Shown: positions 38,019 to 48,833, numbered from the stretch's first letter. The stretch: DNA of 64,000 bases from Amblyornis subalaris (GCA_018881555.1 JACAXG010000079.1:3924567-3988566), one strand, 5' to 3'. Numbers and translations are program-made. Notes: generated by a model from the sequence alone, not told the origin.

Positions 38019-38344
38019 TTCTGCATGATTTCCAGCAACTTTAAAGGAACATGGTTAACTAGTTGAAAGAAAAGATCTTTGAAAAGTTTCAAATAAATGT
38101 ATTTTAATTCTTTTGTTGTAAGGCACTTCTCTGTGCTATTCCTCTTGGAGATTTGGCTGCTATATAAAACAGTCTGCACACTGTTGTAAGGATTCTTCCC
38201 TGGGGTGTTGTTTGGAGCATTAATAGAAAATTCTTTTTCAAAGTGAATATTAGACAAGAGTATCACAAAGATCTTTTAACCCCTCGAAAAATATATCTTG
38301 GCAAATGCGTATGCATAGGTAGTTTAGTTGTTATTCCTTGTAGA

Positions 38345-38432
38345 GGGACAGAATCAACTCTCTTGACCTACTAGCCATGCTTTTTTTGGTGCAACCCAAG
38401 ACATGACTGGCTTTCTGGGCTGCTGGCTATAG
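38345..38432 (-). mobile_element. CR1 LINE 3' UTR fragment, minus orientation
   Basis: The string TGACCTACTAGCCATGC followed by GGTGCAACCCAAGACATGAC and TGGCTTTCTGGGCTGCTGG matches the CR1 block usually seen as ACCTGCTGGCCACGC..GATGCAGCCCAGGATAC..TTGGC..TTCTGGGCTGC. This block lies upstream of the CR1 3' end. Only this part is preserved, and neither CR1 terminus is present. Orientation is the same as the other 3' UTR pieces in the window. Confidence 0.65.
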
Positions 38433-38700
38433 GAGACCAGAGGAATAATTGTCTGGCTCAAAACAACTAGGTAGAAAGCGTGGGGGGGGGGGAAGAGCAG
38501 GGCAAGTTCTGCATAGGTGGGACGGCGTGCACTGCTCCACACCCTGCCCCTGGAACCTCTGGTCTGGTCCTGGAGTGGCTGCCAAGCCACGTGGCACACT
38601 GACAGCCCAAAATGGCTCCAGATGGCTGCATGGGCCCCTGGGGTACATTAAAGTTCAGGCACATGCATGGNGGAGGGCCCTAGGAGACCATAGAAGATAA
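38433..38700. other. GC-rich patch with a G homopolymer, unidentified
   Basis: A run of 11 G (about 38482-38492) is followed by balanced to GC-rich sequence up to about 38690. Short open frames occur on both strands as a consequence of composition. It adjoins a CR1 fragment and may be part of another repeat, but no terminus or family signature is visible. Confidence 0.35.
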
Positions 38701-39204
38701 AAAGCACTGACACTGGTGTGATGCTGATGCACTCCACTGCCTTGGATTTACAACTAGCTGAGACCACACTGGATCTAAGGCAGTGACTATATATCTATCT
38801 TTCTCGCTTTCTTCTCCTAACTTCTTATTGAAATATATTGTAAGCCAAACTAAAAAGTTCCAGTCAATGCTTTAATAAGTGCCTTCTTGTGTCTGGATGA
38901 CTTGAAGTTGGCTAATTCTAAGTTTCCTAAGATAAATTTTATGAAGNGTCTTACTTTGAACTGAATGTTGTCTTAAAATTTGCCAAGTACCTTAATTTAG
39001 CTTAGNGTTCTAAAGTTTGCAAGTAAAACGTCGTTATTAAATCTCCTGAGAATTTTGTTGCTTCTCTTGTGCACCACCAGAGTGAACATAATTGCTTTTC
39101 CCCTTAAACTCACACAGCAGGCTTGGGACTTAACAATGGTGCACATTACCATTGTGCACCAACGGTGCACATTAGTCCTTGTTTCCACTACCTGTGCGTT
39201 TAAA
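38701..39204. other. Noncoding DNA, no gene seen
   Basis: AT-rich sequence with two Ns (38947 and 39006). A local repeat, GGTGCACATTA/TGTGCACCA, near 39125-39175 includes small inverted copies. Nothing else is recognised. Confidence 0.45.
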
Positions 39205-40110
39205 TGCTTCTTTCCCTTTAGTTTGACCAGCAGTTTCCTACTCAGCTATGTTGGTCTCTTGCCTTCCTTGCCCTATTTCTTGTTCCTGGGATTGCCAGCT
39301 CTTGTGCTCTATGGAAGACTTTCTTAAAGCTTTGCCACCTCCATTCTGCTCCTTTGTCCCTGAGGGCAGTCTTCCAGGGGTTCCTATTGACTATCTCCTT
39401 GAAAAGCTGGAAGTTTGCTTTCCTAAAGTTTGTGATTCTGACTTTATTCCTTACCTCAACCATATCACCTCAGGACTGCAAACTCCGTCCATGCATGATC
39501 ACTGCATCCCAGGCTGCCTCCCATCTTGACATCCCCAATTAGCTCACTTGTGTTGGTGACCAACAGACCCAGTATCATTTCCCCTCTGGTAGGGCTGTCT
39601 ATTACCTGGCTCAACAAGTTATCTTCCATGCATTCCAGGACTCTCTTGGATTGCCTGCAGCTCGCTGTGCTACTTTCCCAGCAGATGTTGGGGCAGTTGA
39701 AGTCCCCCAGCAGGACAAGAAAGAGCCTATGAGCACGATGCCTCCTGTAGCTGGAGCAAGAAGGTTTCATCAATAGGCTCCCCTTGATCAGGTGGCCTGT
39801 TGTAAACATGAACCATTAGGTTCTCTTGACTGTCCTGATCTCTGATTCTTACCCACAGGCTTTTGACCTGTTCTTCAGAGACAGCTATTCACACTGAATC
39901 CACACCCTGATGTAGAAGGGCAATCCCTCCACCTCTTCTTCCTCTCTTCTGAACAGTCTGCAGCCATCGATAGTCACACTCCAATCATGGGATTCTTCCC
40001 ACCAAGTTTCAGCAATGGCAACAAGGTCATAACTTTCCAGCAGAATGGTGGCTTCCTGCTCCTCCTGTTTGTTGTCCATGATGTGTACATTAGTCACCAG
40101 TAATATCCAG
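39205..40110 (-). mobile_element. CR1 LINE ORF2 fragment (endonuclease domain), broken
   Basis: Read on the minus strand, three separate frames translate to successive parts of CR1 ORF2. The first (40097 to 39885) has an ESYDLVAIAETWW block, the N-terminal part of the APE-type endonuclease with its conserved glutamate. The second (39809 to 39465) has LLGDFN and GCSDH motifs, matching the GDFN and SDH active-site blocks. The third (39463 to 39242) has VRITNFRKANFQLFKE and TALRDKGAEW, from the linker before the reverse transcriptase. The parts are in different frames with stops between them, so the copy cannot encode a protein. It lacks the reverse transcriptase and the 3' UTR here. Known role of the intact protein: target-primed retrotransposition in the nucleus. 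Confidence 0.88.
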
Positions 40111-42189
40111 CCAAACGGAGAAGGAATTTGTCTGGTGCTTGGTAGTGCCTTATCTGTATATTAATCTTCTAATTCCCTCTAATTTCCTAGTTATTGTATT
40201 TGAGCATATCCTGTTTCACATTAATCTGCCTCAATAGTGAGACTTTCTGCCTTCAGCAATGCTGGACTATTTGAACCTGAGGCAACAGGCTGTCAACAGC
40301 TAACCTGGCTGTTAAACACAAACATGATAAAAAATTGACTGATGGCTTCAGTTCCTCATTTCCCAGTGCATTAACTTAATTAAAGGAACCACAATAGCTA
40401 GAATAAAGGCAGAATAAAGTGTGCTGCATCTTGTTCAAATAGCATTTGCATTAAACAGAGGTTGCTAAGTAAAGCCTTGCCAAAATCATCAAGTTCCAGC
40501 ATTAAGCACAAGCCAACATTGAAAGTGTGCATTACAATATTGTTTTAAAATAATGATAGCGATTTTTCCAGTGTACTTGTTCATAGTTCAGTTATCTCAT
40601 AACAAGCAGCTATTCTATAGTTCAGCTTAATCATTCTGCAGCCCATGAACCCCTGCTTTTTTTACCATGCATTATTCAATATCTGCCTCTAACACAGCTG
40701 TTGTTAGCTTTCTTTTGTATGAATCACTTCACTGCAGAATGTGCATTTCTTGAATGATCACACACAACAGTAAAGGAGGAAGGTATTTTATGACTGTGGA
40801 TCAAAGACATAAAAGCATTAGTGTCAAATCTACCTGGTGAAGGAGTATTTAACTGGAGACGCCTAGGATGTAGGGTTTTTTTCAGAGTACGTGTATTCTG
40901 TAATTCTGAATTACAAATATCTTTGNTTTCAGGTGGATTTCTGGCTTTTGAGCAACTCTGCAACTGAACTATGGGTGTTAGGCAACATAGAATGAACACA
41001 ACCTAGAACAGTCTAGTCTAAATAGAATGCCTAGTATCATGTGAGATCTACTTTCAGATGCAAACAGATTGCAAAACTGCCAGTAAAACATTTTTAACCA
41101 ATGGATTTAGTGTTTTTTTTTTTCCAGCAAACTTCCACCTCATAGGGGATCCTCCATACCTAATATTGCAACAAAAAATTTTACTTCATTGCCAGAAAAA
41201 CTCCAGTCTAAGCTTCAGTTTATTCCTTTTTGCAAATAACTTTGACAGCTTGTCTCACTGTGTTCATAATTGTGCTTTTCAAGCATTACTTTATTGGCTA
41301 AGAACCCCTAAGTAACAGCAGGTGGTATCTTCCTCACAGCGAAGTACACTCAGCTAAACTGGGTGGCTTGAACCTGCTCCTGGGCTCCCTGCAGCTTAAA
41401 ACATTGATTCCAGCTGCCAGTTAACCACATGTGTTTCCCCTTGTGATTTCTCTTCTCACATATCACACGGAATTTCATACCACATTACCATTTTTGTTGG
41501 AACAGAAATTTACTTTTTATATCCAAGACAGAATGCCAAACATATGAGTTCCCGCCTTCAAAGCATAGTCATTCCAGACTTCAAATAAAAGAAAAGGTCA
41601 TCATAATTTCTTTTATTCTCTAAATTTTATTCTTCAAAATTACATTTATTTTTGCAATAACAAAATCTCTCTCAAATAAAAAAGAATACCATCAAATACG
41701 AGTTTTCAGCAGTAGAAATCTGCAAAATATCAGCTCACACTGATATTTAAAGTTCGGCAACTGAGAAGATGAGCTCTTATAATGAAGAGACCCAAGAGAA
41801 TCTTAACAACAAGTGGTGGTATTGGTCCCAACTGTAACTCTTCAACGTTACATCCCATACTTAGATCCCACATGCTAACGGCAACACTTTCTTAAGCAGG
41901 ACTTTTGATGACAAGCAAATGACAGGTGATAAGTGAATTCAGCTCCTGTGTGTGGTCCTAAACATCAAATATCTTAGTGCTGTCATCAGTCTCACAACAT
42001 CAGAAAANTACTTTTGCCTGAAAAATAAGATAAAAAAGGTAGGAGTTAAGCAGATTAAGGAAAAGGGTTTGCAGGAAACANGTATGGCTGCATGCCGCAA
42101 TTCCCATGCAATCCTTAATCAGGCAAGCTGCCTAAGGTAAAGGCTGCAAGATGACAGTACAGCTGCTCACCCCTTTGCAAAGCCTAAGA
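40111..42189. other. AT-rich noncoding DNA, no gene seen
   Basis: No coding or transposon feature recognised. Ns at about 40925, 42007 and 42081. Short open frames lack family features. Confidence 0.45.
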
Positions 42190-42700
42190 AAACATTGTCT
42201 TGAGTCATGAGTCACTTTAGGAGATTGGTGCCACGGCCCAGATTTTCCCCTGACCTTCTTGAGGATTCAACTGCCTGGGCTCAGGGCCAACTTAGAAGCA
42301 GCACAGCTGACAGCCTTGGCAGAAGGAGCGAGCAGCGTGTCCTCGCCGTGTGCTGTGGGCAGCTCTGCGAGGGAGCCTGGGCTGAGGCTGCCTCCTCCTC
42401 CACTTGGGGCGGCTGGGCCGCTCGTGGTTGGTCCCTGCCCGGGCTGTGCTGCAGCCGTTCTGTTCCTGTGTCCTGCAGATGCAGGTCCTGACCCACTGGC
42501 TTCATGCCCCGCTGGACCTTGGCCTTGCTCCGTCATCGCAAGCATCCGTGATGAGACGGCTTGCGGGCCGCCCACCCCAGCCCTGCCACCCGCCTGGGGC
42601 AGCGGGGCGGGCCCTGGCTGGCACGGTCCTGCCCTTTCAGTGATGCTCCTTCTGTGTGCATCTGTGGGGGAAAGGGTAGGGTCAGACGGATCCTTGTCAT
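42190..42700. other. Isolated GC-rich, CpG-containing island
   Basis: GC content rises sharply against the AT-rich surroundings, and CpG dinucleotides are frequent, by eye about two dozen between 42230 and 42680. Overlapping open frames run on both strands (plus 42259-42789, minus 42267-42776). That pattern is expected from stop-poor GC-rich sequence, and neither translation shows a domain. It could be an orphan CpG island with a distal promoter, a first exon with its leader, or a GC-rich piece of an unrecognised repeat. I cannot decide between these. Confidence 0.4.
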
Positions 42701-44946
42701 TTTCCAGAAAAGCTTCTAACTGTTCTGAAATCACATTATGGTATTTCATACTAAGCAAGCTGTGCTTTCCAAGCAAACTTGAAAAATAAGTGTTTTACTG
42801 CAGTTCCTTTAGGTATTTATATTGCATCACTTACAATAATATTAACATATTAACTCACTGTTGCAAAATTGTTCTTGGGATATATTGCTGGACCTCTCGC
42901 AAAGTTGTAGAAGCTGTACAGCTTCAGTGGTATTAGCTCATGATTCAATGTCAGCAAGGTGATAAGTTTACTTCCTGCATATTTCCATGCTTTTGATAAA
43001 GATGTTTCTGTAGTATTCATATGACTGGAAAATTCCACAAACCCTATGCTAGTACATCCATCTTTCAGTGTTGTTGTCTTCCACTCCACATAGTGCCTTG
43101 TGCTGTGACTATATCTCCTAATTCACATATAATAATTCTAGTGGTTTATGCAAAGCCAAACTGTTTGTATAAGAAAGCATATTTGCACACTTCCCCTTAA
43201 AAATAGATCCAGATTGTATTTGTGGTTACAGCTTGTGGACATCCTCAAGGACATCACCCACAGGAGGAGGNATGGCTGCTAAGTGCCACTACAGAGAAAA
43301 ATATGCTGCTAGTTCTGCTCCATTCTAGGGACTGAGCTGTGGTGAAATAGAAAGGGGAAGTAAAATTCAGTCATACAGAGAGAATGATCTATGAAACTAT
43401 TGTTTCCTTTTAAAAAAATGGAACAGTATTTTTGCAAAGAATTTTAAAGCTGTCTCTTCTACCATACAAAATTAATATTCCCTTCCTTCCAAAAGTGAAT
43501 TTCCACCACATTTCCATCTCCAATCCCTCCAAAATACAGATATGGGTGTAGAAGAGCAAATTATCTCTTTTCTAGAGATGTTTCAACCCTGTAGGAGTGC
43601 TTGCAGGCAACAGAAAGCATGTCACATTTTCAGAAGGTCACTTCCAGAGCTATTTCCTTCTGGAAGTTTTACTCCCTTTTAAAGTCAATGGATGTTAACT
43701 ATATAAAATTGAAAATAAAATACTGAAAAATTTCTTTAAAACACCATTTTTAATTAGTAGTGAGACATTTGCCTTCTAGGATCTGGCCTTACCTTGTAAC
43801 CTTGAAATACCCAAGAAACCTCTAAGTTTCTCTGAGTTGTAGGTTATTTCTCTACAATAGCCCTACAATATACACAGAAAATAAGACAAGAAAAAATCTT
43901 TTTATAGCTGTGTATTCCCAAGAACTTGAAAAATCTGAAATCATGTTAAATCCAGATTATATGCTGAAGTGAACACACTTTATGTAGTCTAACACAATAC
44001 ATTTAAATTGTGTTACAGTGACAGTTAAGAAAATAATTTTTTTGGACAAGAATATTATCCTGTTAGTTGTCATGCCTAAAGATTAAAGTAGGTTCTGACA
44101 ATCTAGGATGAGANGACTTCACATAAACAAACTGGAATAGAACACATTTTCTGATTTAAAATATGAAAAAATATAACTAAAAAAAGTACACATAGAGCAA
44201 CGTATTTCTTTGGCTGACAAAAATGCTCTTTTGGCTCAAAAAGGCTTCCAGCCGGAAGAGACTTGNCTTCCTTTCTATGTAATGTTGGAATTAGGATTCC
44301 AGAGCATATTCCTTGATGTACAATAGTTAACTTGGAGCTAAGCCATAGTTTTCTGTGTATACGTAACATTCAGAACCCACAAAGATACTCACCTGCAGTT
44401 TTCTCCCACTAGTTGTTCCAGTGGTTAACCATCTACATTTGCAAAGACATGTTTTTGTTTTTTTCTCTGAATTTCTGTGTTCACCTGTAGTGAAATAAAC
44501 TTAAGAGATGTATAAGCACTCTTCTTGCTGCTCAATTTTCCTATAACACATTTAGTGTCTTCTAATTCGGCATCACTACTGGTTTGACTAATTCTTTTAG
44601 TGCTTCTTTCATCCATATTCCTTATAACTGTAACTTAGAATCAGGGCTTTGATCTCAGCTTAATGCTATAACAGCTTCTCCCTTGGGNTACAGGAGCATT
44701 GCAATTTTCCAGCCTCTCAGCCCCATGGAATTGCCCTGCTACATTTGTGTGTCACCTCTTTTCCTTGACAGTCACTATTGCATCCCCTTCTGTTGTTATC
44801 ACGGGGACTGGGGTCCAGGTGTGTTTCTGTGAACGGCCTTTGTCTATCATGCATTGAGATTTCGGGGGAAATATTCAAATATTCAGGCTGATTGCACAGG
44901 AAAAGAGACTGAGTTGTGTCTCTTTATCTGAGTCCTGCCTAGAAAT
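42701..44946. other. AT-rich noncoding DNA, no gene seen
   Basis: No gene, RNA or transposon recognised. Short open frames at 42850-43089 and 44103-44369 (minus strand) have no family features. Confidence 0.45.
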
Positions 44947-45275
44947 TCATAAAATCATAGAAAGGTTTGGGTTGGAAGGCACCTGAAAGATCATCTAGTT
45001 CCAACACCCCTGCCGTTGGCAGGGACAACTTCCACTAGACCAGGTTACTCACAGGCCCATCCCACCTGGCCTCGAACACTTCCAGCGATCGCTTCCAGGG
45101 GTGGGCCATCACAGCTTCTCTCAGTAACCTGTTCCAGAGCCTCACCACCCTCACAGTAAATAATTTCTTCCTAATATCTAATCTAAACCTGGCCCTTTTC
45201 AATTAAAAAACATTACCCTTTGTCATGTCACCACATGTCAAACTATTTCTTTCATACTGTAAGAAGGGCCTTCAT
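44947..45275 (-). mobile_element. CR1 LINE 3' UTR, minus orientation, with 3' terminus
   Basis: The left end reads AAAATCATAGAAAGGTTTGG, the reverse complement of a CR1 3' end with its terminal ATTCTATGAT-type repeat. It continues through the hallmark blocks TTGGAAGG, GATCATCTAGTTCCAAC, CCTGTTCCAGAGCCTCACC and AATTTCTTCCTAATATCTAA. The copy is truncated at its 5' side (right) near 45275, as is normal for CR1, and contains no coding sequence. No target-site duplication is expected for CR1. Confidence 0.9.
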
Positions 45276-47023
45276 CCTCTGCTCATAAATGCAGATATTA
45301 CCATATTGAATTTTTCCTTCATTGATTGAACCTGCCTTCCTTGATTACTCATTGAATCCACGACCAAATTTATCAGCATTAACAGAATTCTTTTTGTCCT
45401 CAGCTCTGTGAAAACACAAATAAGTGTAAAATCAGTCCCAGGAAAATGCGATGAAAGAAAAATAGCCATTGGTGATATTCACTATTTGCATAGCGTGTTG
45501 AGGTTTGAGATGGATGTTACTCAGTTGTTAAACTGATTAGTATGTGCCTTGATAATTTTTATCAACTGCATTTATAATTTCATAAAAATGATACCAACGT
45601 AATTTTATAAGATCAATTTTCCATGTACCCATGTTGATTAGAAGTAATTACATTATCCTCCTTTAGTCACTTATTTTTTGAATCCTGTATCAGGCTTTAC
45701 ACAATTGCAACAATCTCTTTAATACTGGCAACATGAGGCCTTTCACTGATGACACTTAGATTATTTTCCCCATGGTGATGGAAGGTGGGTTTTTTCCCCT
45801 CTAAATAATCCAGATACATGCTTAACTACCTATTCATCCTATTCACTAAAATGATATATTAGTGTGAACATAATAGTGAACTGAATAATACCCTGTCTCA
45901 TGTTTTATTTGGTGAAAGATTTGACCAGAAGTTTCAGAAATACTTTAGTCTGAGTTGTCACTTCCCTAGAAACTTGGGGCTTTTCATATTCAAAAATAGT
46001 TTTGCAAGATTTCAGTACATTATAAACTTTTTCCTATCAAATGAATACATTTGAGGCCTTATTCTTCATTCCTGAGGATTCTCTATGTTTTTCTGTTGGA
46101 AGTTTCAATCTCAAAGAGTTGATGGCTGCATTTTATGTATTTTATGCAAGCACATGTTACATAATGAACAAAAAAAGCCCACAAAAGTCCCACAAGGAAT
46201 ACAACTCAAACTGACCCTTCATGAATGTTCTTAGATGCACCTCCCAGAAAAGGCAACTGGCCTTAAAGCAGGGGTGGTATGGAGAGAATGAGGGATGAAA
46301 GGAATCTTGATTGCCCATCCTCGCCTATCTTTTTTCCTAAGAATTAAAGGTTTATTAAACTTTCAGTATTAGAGTCCATACATAATTGAATATCTTCAAG
46401 CATTCACTAGATAGAACATACTTTGAAAACTTTATTTTAGTTGTCTGCAAAGTGTCAGTTACCTGATACATAGTCCAGTAGACAGATATATGTTTAAAAT
46501 CAAGGATCATTTACATTTCCACACCTACAGGAGACAGGAAAATGTTTTATAAGCCAACATCTATTTCTGGCATTCAAAATATCAAAGGCACTCCTGTGTA
46601 AATAACATAATGAAGAACAAATTAATAAGTTAAAGATCAAAGTCAACTAGATATTTTTATCCTCTGTGTAGTCTCAGAGATTTATTTGGTCCAACAATTG
46701 TATTGTTTTATTTCCAAGTAGTAAAATAGTTTGCAATAGCCTATGCCCTCAGATAGCTGAAGAACTGATATTCAAATGAATTAATTATGCTACAGATTTT
46801 GTTTTGATTTTATTTTAATAATATAATATGATCAATTTTTCTTTTTTTTTTAATCTCATTCCTTCATTAATTTTAATTAATGAAGTCATAGCGTTTTTAA
46901 TTATAGGAAGCCTTTGAACACAGTGGAAAATCAGCATCTATAGGATAAATGAAAGTCTTTGGAAAGTTCGGAGACTCTAATTAAAAGACTGGATCTAATA
47001 TATCTCTTGGTATTGGATTTTAT
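45276..47023. other. AT-rich noncoding DNA with one AT palindrome
   Basis: No gene seen. A perfect inverted repeat, TTCATTAATT-TT-AATTAATGAA (46863-46884), holds several ATTA homeodomain-type cores. The rest is ordinary AT-rich sequence. Confidence 0.5.
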
Positions 47024-47028
47024 ACATG
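47024..47028. repeat. Left target-site duplication (ACATG) of outer LTR
   Basis: ACATG directly precedes TGTCGTGG. The partner at 48829-48833 is ACAAG, with one mismatch. Confidence 0.6.
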
Positions 47029-47154
47029 TGTCGTGGTTTAAGCCCAGCTGGCAACTAAGCCCCACGCAGTTGCTCGCTCACTACCCCCTGGTGAGATGGG
47101 GGAGAGAATCATGAGGGTAAAAGTGAGAAGACTTGTGGGCTGAGTGAAATGCTG

Positions 47155-47160
47155 TTTAAT
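47155..47160 (-). promoter_or_regulatory. Polyadenylation signal ATTAAA of outer LTR
   Basis: TTTAAT on the plus strand reads ATTAAA on the minus strand, about 127 bp before the minus-strand 3' end of the LTR. This fits the R/U5 layout of the family. Confidence 0.5.
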
Positions 47161-47564
47161 AAGGAAAGCATAAGTTCTGCATGCAGCAAAGCAAACCAAG
47201 GAATTCATTCACTGCTTCCCATGGGTAAGCAGGTGTTTAGCTATCCCCAGGAGAGCAGGACTCCATCATGTATGATGGTGTCTTGGGAAGACAAACACCA
47301 TCACTCTGAATGTCACATCCTCCTTTCTTCTTCCCCCAGCTTNATATGCTGAGCATGACTCCATATGGTATGGAATATCCNCTTGGTCAGATGGGATCAG
47401 TTGTCCTGGCTGTGTCATCTCCCAGCTTCCCATACACCCCCAGCCTCCTCACCAGCGTGGCAGTAGGAGAAGCAGAAAAGGCCTTGACAATGTGCAAGCA
47501 CCACTCAGCAATAACAAAAACATGTCTATATTTTCAACACTGTTTTCAGCAAAAATCCAAAACA

Positions 47565-47569
47565 CAGCC
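47565..47569. repeat. Left target-site duplication (CAGCC) of inner LTR
   Basis: CAGCC immediately before TGTGACAGTTT. An exact copy follows the inner LTR at 48771-48775. Confidence 0.85.
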
Positions 47570-48082
47570 TGTGACAGTTTCAACTGGCTGAAAGCTTAGG
47601 GTTGATGGACATGTCACTAGACCAATGGATAGCTGGTTGCACCTCTGTGAATTTGCATATTTTGAGGAAGAAGAAGGCAGAAGTCGGCCATCTTAGACTC
47701 CTCTCGTGTCGGGGAATACTGGAGGGGTGGCAGCTCCCTCCCCGGAAGCTGCCACTGCTCAGCTGGCGGCAGCTGAAGCTGAGCGGGCTGCCGATTTCCA
47801 GGGTCGCTAGCAGCCATAAAATCACTGCGAGCCACTGGCACCATGGACTGCGCCCTGGACTGCGGCTCCACNGGCCCCCCAGCGAGCAGCGGCTGAAAAG
47901 CCACAGCCACCGGGAGAGGGTTGCTCCACGCCAGCAGCCATGAAACTGTTGCGAACCGCTGGCAGCCTGAATCACCACGCCGCTGGCAGGCAGCATAGTA
48001 ATTCTCCAGGCATAATCTGCAGATACTAATTCTTCTTCTAAGTCAGAGAGAATGAAAGAATGCAGTCGCATAAAGGAAGACG

Positions 48083-48099
48083 ACATGGCGGCGCCATGT
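48083..48099 (+). promoter_or_regulatory. Palindromic ATGGC/GCCAT motif (YY1-like) in inner LTR
   Basis: ACATGGCG-G-CGCCATGT is a perfect 8-bp inverted repeat around one base. Each arm holds an ATGGC core resembling the YY1 consensus (AAGATGGCGGC). Related motifs are GGCCATCTT near 47685-47693 and GAGATGGCGAT near 48110-48120. YY1 sites are common in mammalian retroviral and LINE promoters; their use here is inference. Confidence 0.4.
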
Positions 48100-48609
48100 G
48101 GAAGGAGCTGAGATGGCGATGCCGAGGTCAGAGAGAGAACAGGTACATCAAATACTGGAATTGAGATTTCTCCTGCAAGCCTTGGTGAGAGCTATAATTG
48201 TAACAGACTATTTCTCTATAATTCATTTTGACGGAGCGCTGGGGGGATGGAGAATCTGTTTGCAGCTGTGAAAAAAGAGCATTCACGCTAGAGTGCTTTT
48301 AGAGATTTTGAAGAAGAGAACTTTTTTTACTTCTAGGCTGGGATGGCTCATCCTTAAAAAAGGCTAACCCCATGGACTTTCTTATGACCCACAGACTGCG
48401 AGTGTTTAATGGGAAAGAAGTGGTTTATGAAGTTACAGCAGAAGAAACTCTTTTCCATAAACACAAAGGAGGACTCTCAAAAAATCCTATGTTTGTTTTC
48501 CCTTTGTGCGGTCGGTGAGAAGTGGGAAGGTATTTGGGAAAAAGAAACAGTGTCTGAATGTGTGCCTTAATATCTTTTCATTATTCCTTTTATTTTTAGT
48601 TCTATTAGT

Positions 48610-48615
48610 AATAAA
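48610..48615 (+). promoter_or_regulatory. Polyadenylation signal AATAAA of inner LTR
   Basis: AATAAA in the context TTAGTAATAAAATC, about 155 bp before the 3' terminus. A T-rich stretch and TGTGCCTGTT follow, resembling a downstream element. Confidence 0.5.
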
Positions 48616-48770
48616 ATCTTTTTACTATTTCAAGTTTTGTGCCTGTTCTGCTGTGTAGTTTTTCTGTTTTCCTCAGTATCCATATTTCTCCTCATGAAAA
48701 TAAACTCTAATTCCCCTGTGAAATTACATCTTGTGGTGTTTGGCACTATATCAGTGTCTAAACTGCCACA

Positions 48771-48775
48771 CAGCC
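48771..48775. repeat. Right target-site duplication (CAGCC) of inner LTR
   Basis: Exact copy of 47565-47569, directly after the TGCCACA terminus of the inner LTR. Confidence 0.85.
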
Positions 48776-48828
48776 CTATACTAGCAACCGTGAAGAATAT
48801 GAACTCTGCCTCAGCCAAAACCAGCACA

Positions 48829-48833
48829 ACAAG
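48829..48833. repeat. Right target-site duplication (ACAAG) of outer LTR
   Basis: ACAAG follows the CCAGCACA terminus of the outer LTR and pairs with ACATG at 47024-47028, with one mismatch. Confidence 0.6.

Larger units (their letters stand above)
47570..48770 (+). mobile_element. Solo LTR nested inside the 47029-48828 LTR, plus orientation
   Basis: This 1201-bp element starts TGTGACAGTTT and ends AAACTGCCACA, giving 11-bp inverted termini with one mismatch. It is flanked by exact CAGCC duplications, so the boundaries are well supported. AATAAA signals at 48610-48615 and 48699-48704 on the plus strand, near the right end, indicate plus orientation. The left half is GC-rich and carries several ATGGC/GCCAT motifs. 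Overlapping open frames there on both strands (for example minus 47580-48086) are compositional and show no retroviral domain. It is younger than the LTR it interrupts. The family is not identified by name. Confidence 0.85.
47029..48828 (-). mobile_element. Solo LTR, minus orientation, split by a nested LTR
   Basis: The left terminus TGTCGTGGTTTAAGCCCAGC and the right terminus CAGCCAAAACCAGCACA are the two ends of a very common avian LTR. That LTR also has a GGTATGGAATATCC..TTGGTCAG block (about 47368-47392) and an ATTAAA signal on the minus strand (complement of 47155-47160). The two parts, 47029-47569 and 48776-48828, total about 594 bp and join smoothly if the 1201-bp insertion and one CAGCC copy are removed. 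Flanks ACATG/ACAAG give a 5-bp duplication with one mismatch. No retroviral genes are present. The call rests on recognised termini and internal blocks. Confidence 0.85.

Noticed and set aside
42259..42789. 176-codon plus-strand and 169-codon minus-strand open frames
   Set aside because: They overlap almost completely on opposite strands in a GC-rich island, where stop codons are rare. Neither translation shows a domain, so I do not call a gene.
47580..48086. 168-codon minus-strand open frame
   Set aside because: It is inside the GC-rich half of the nested LTR, with no retroviral motif and an ambiguous base.
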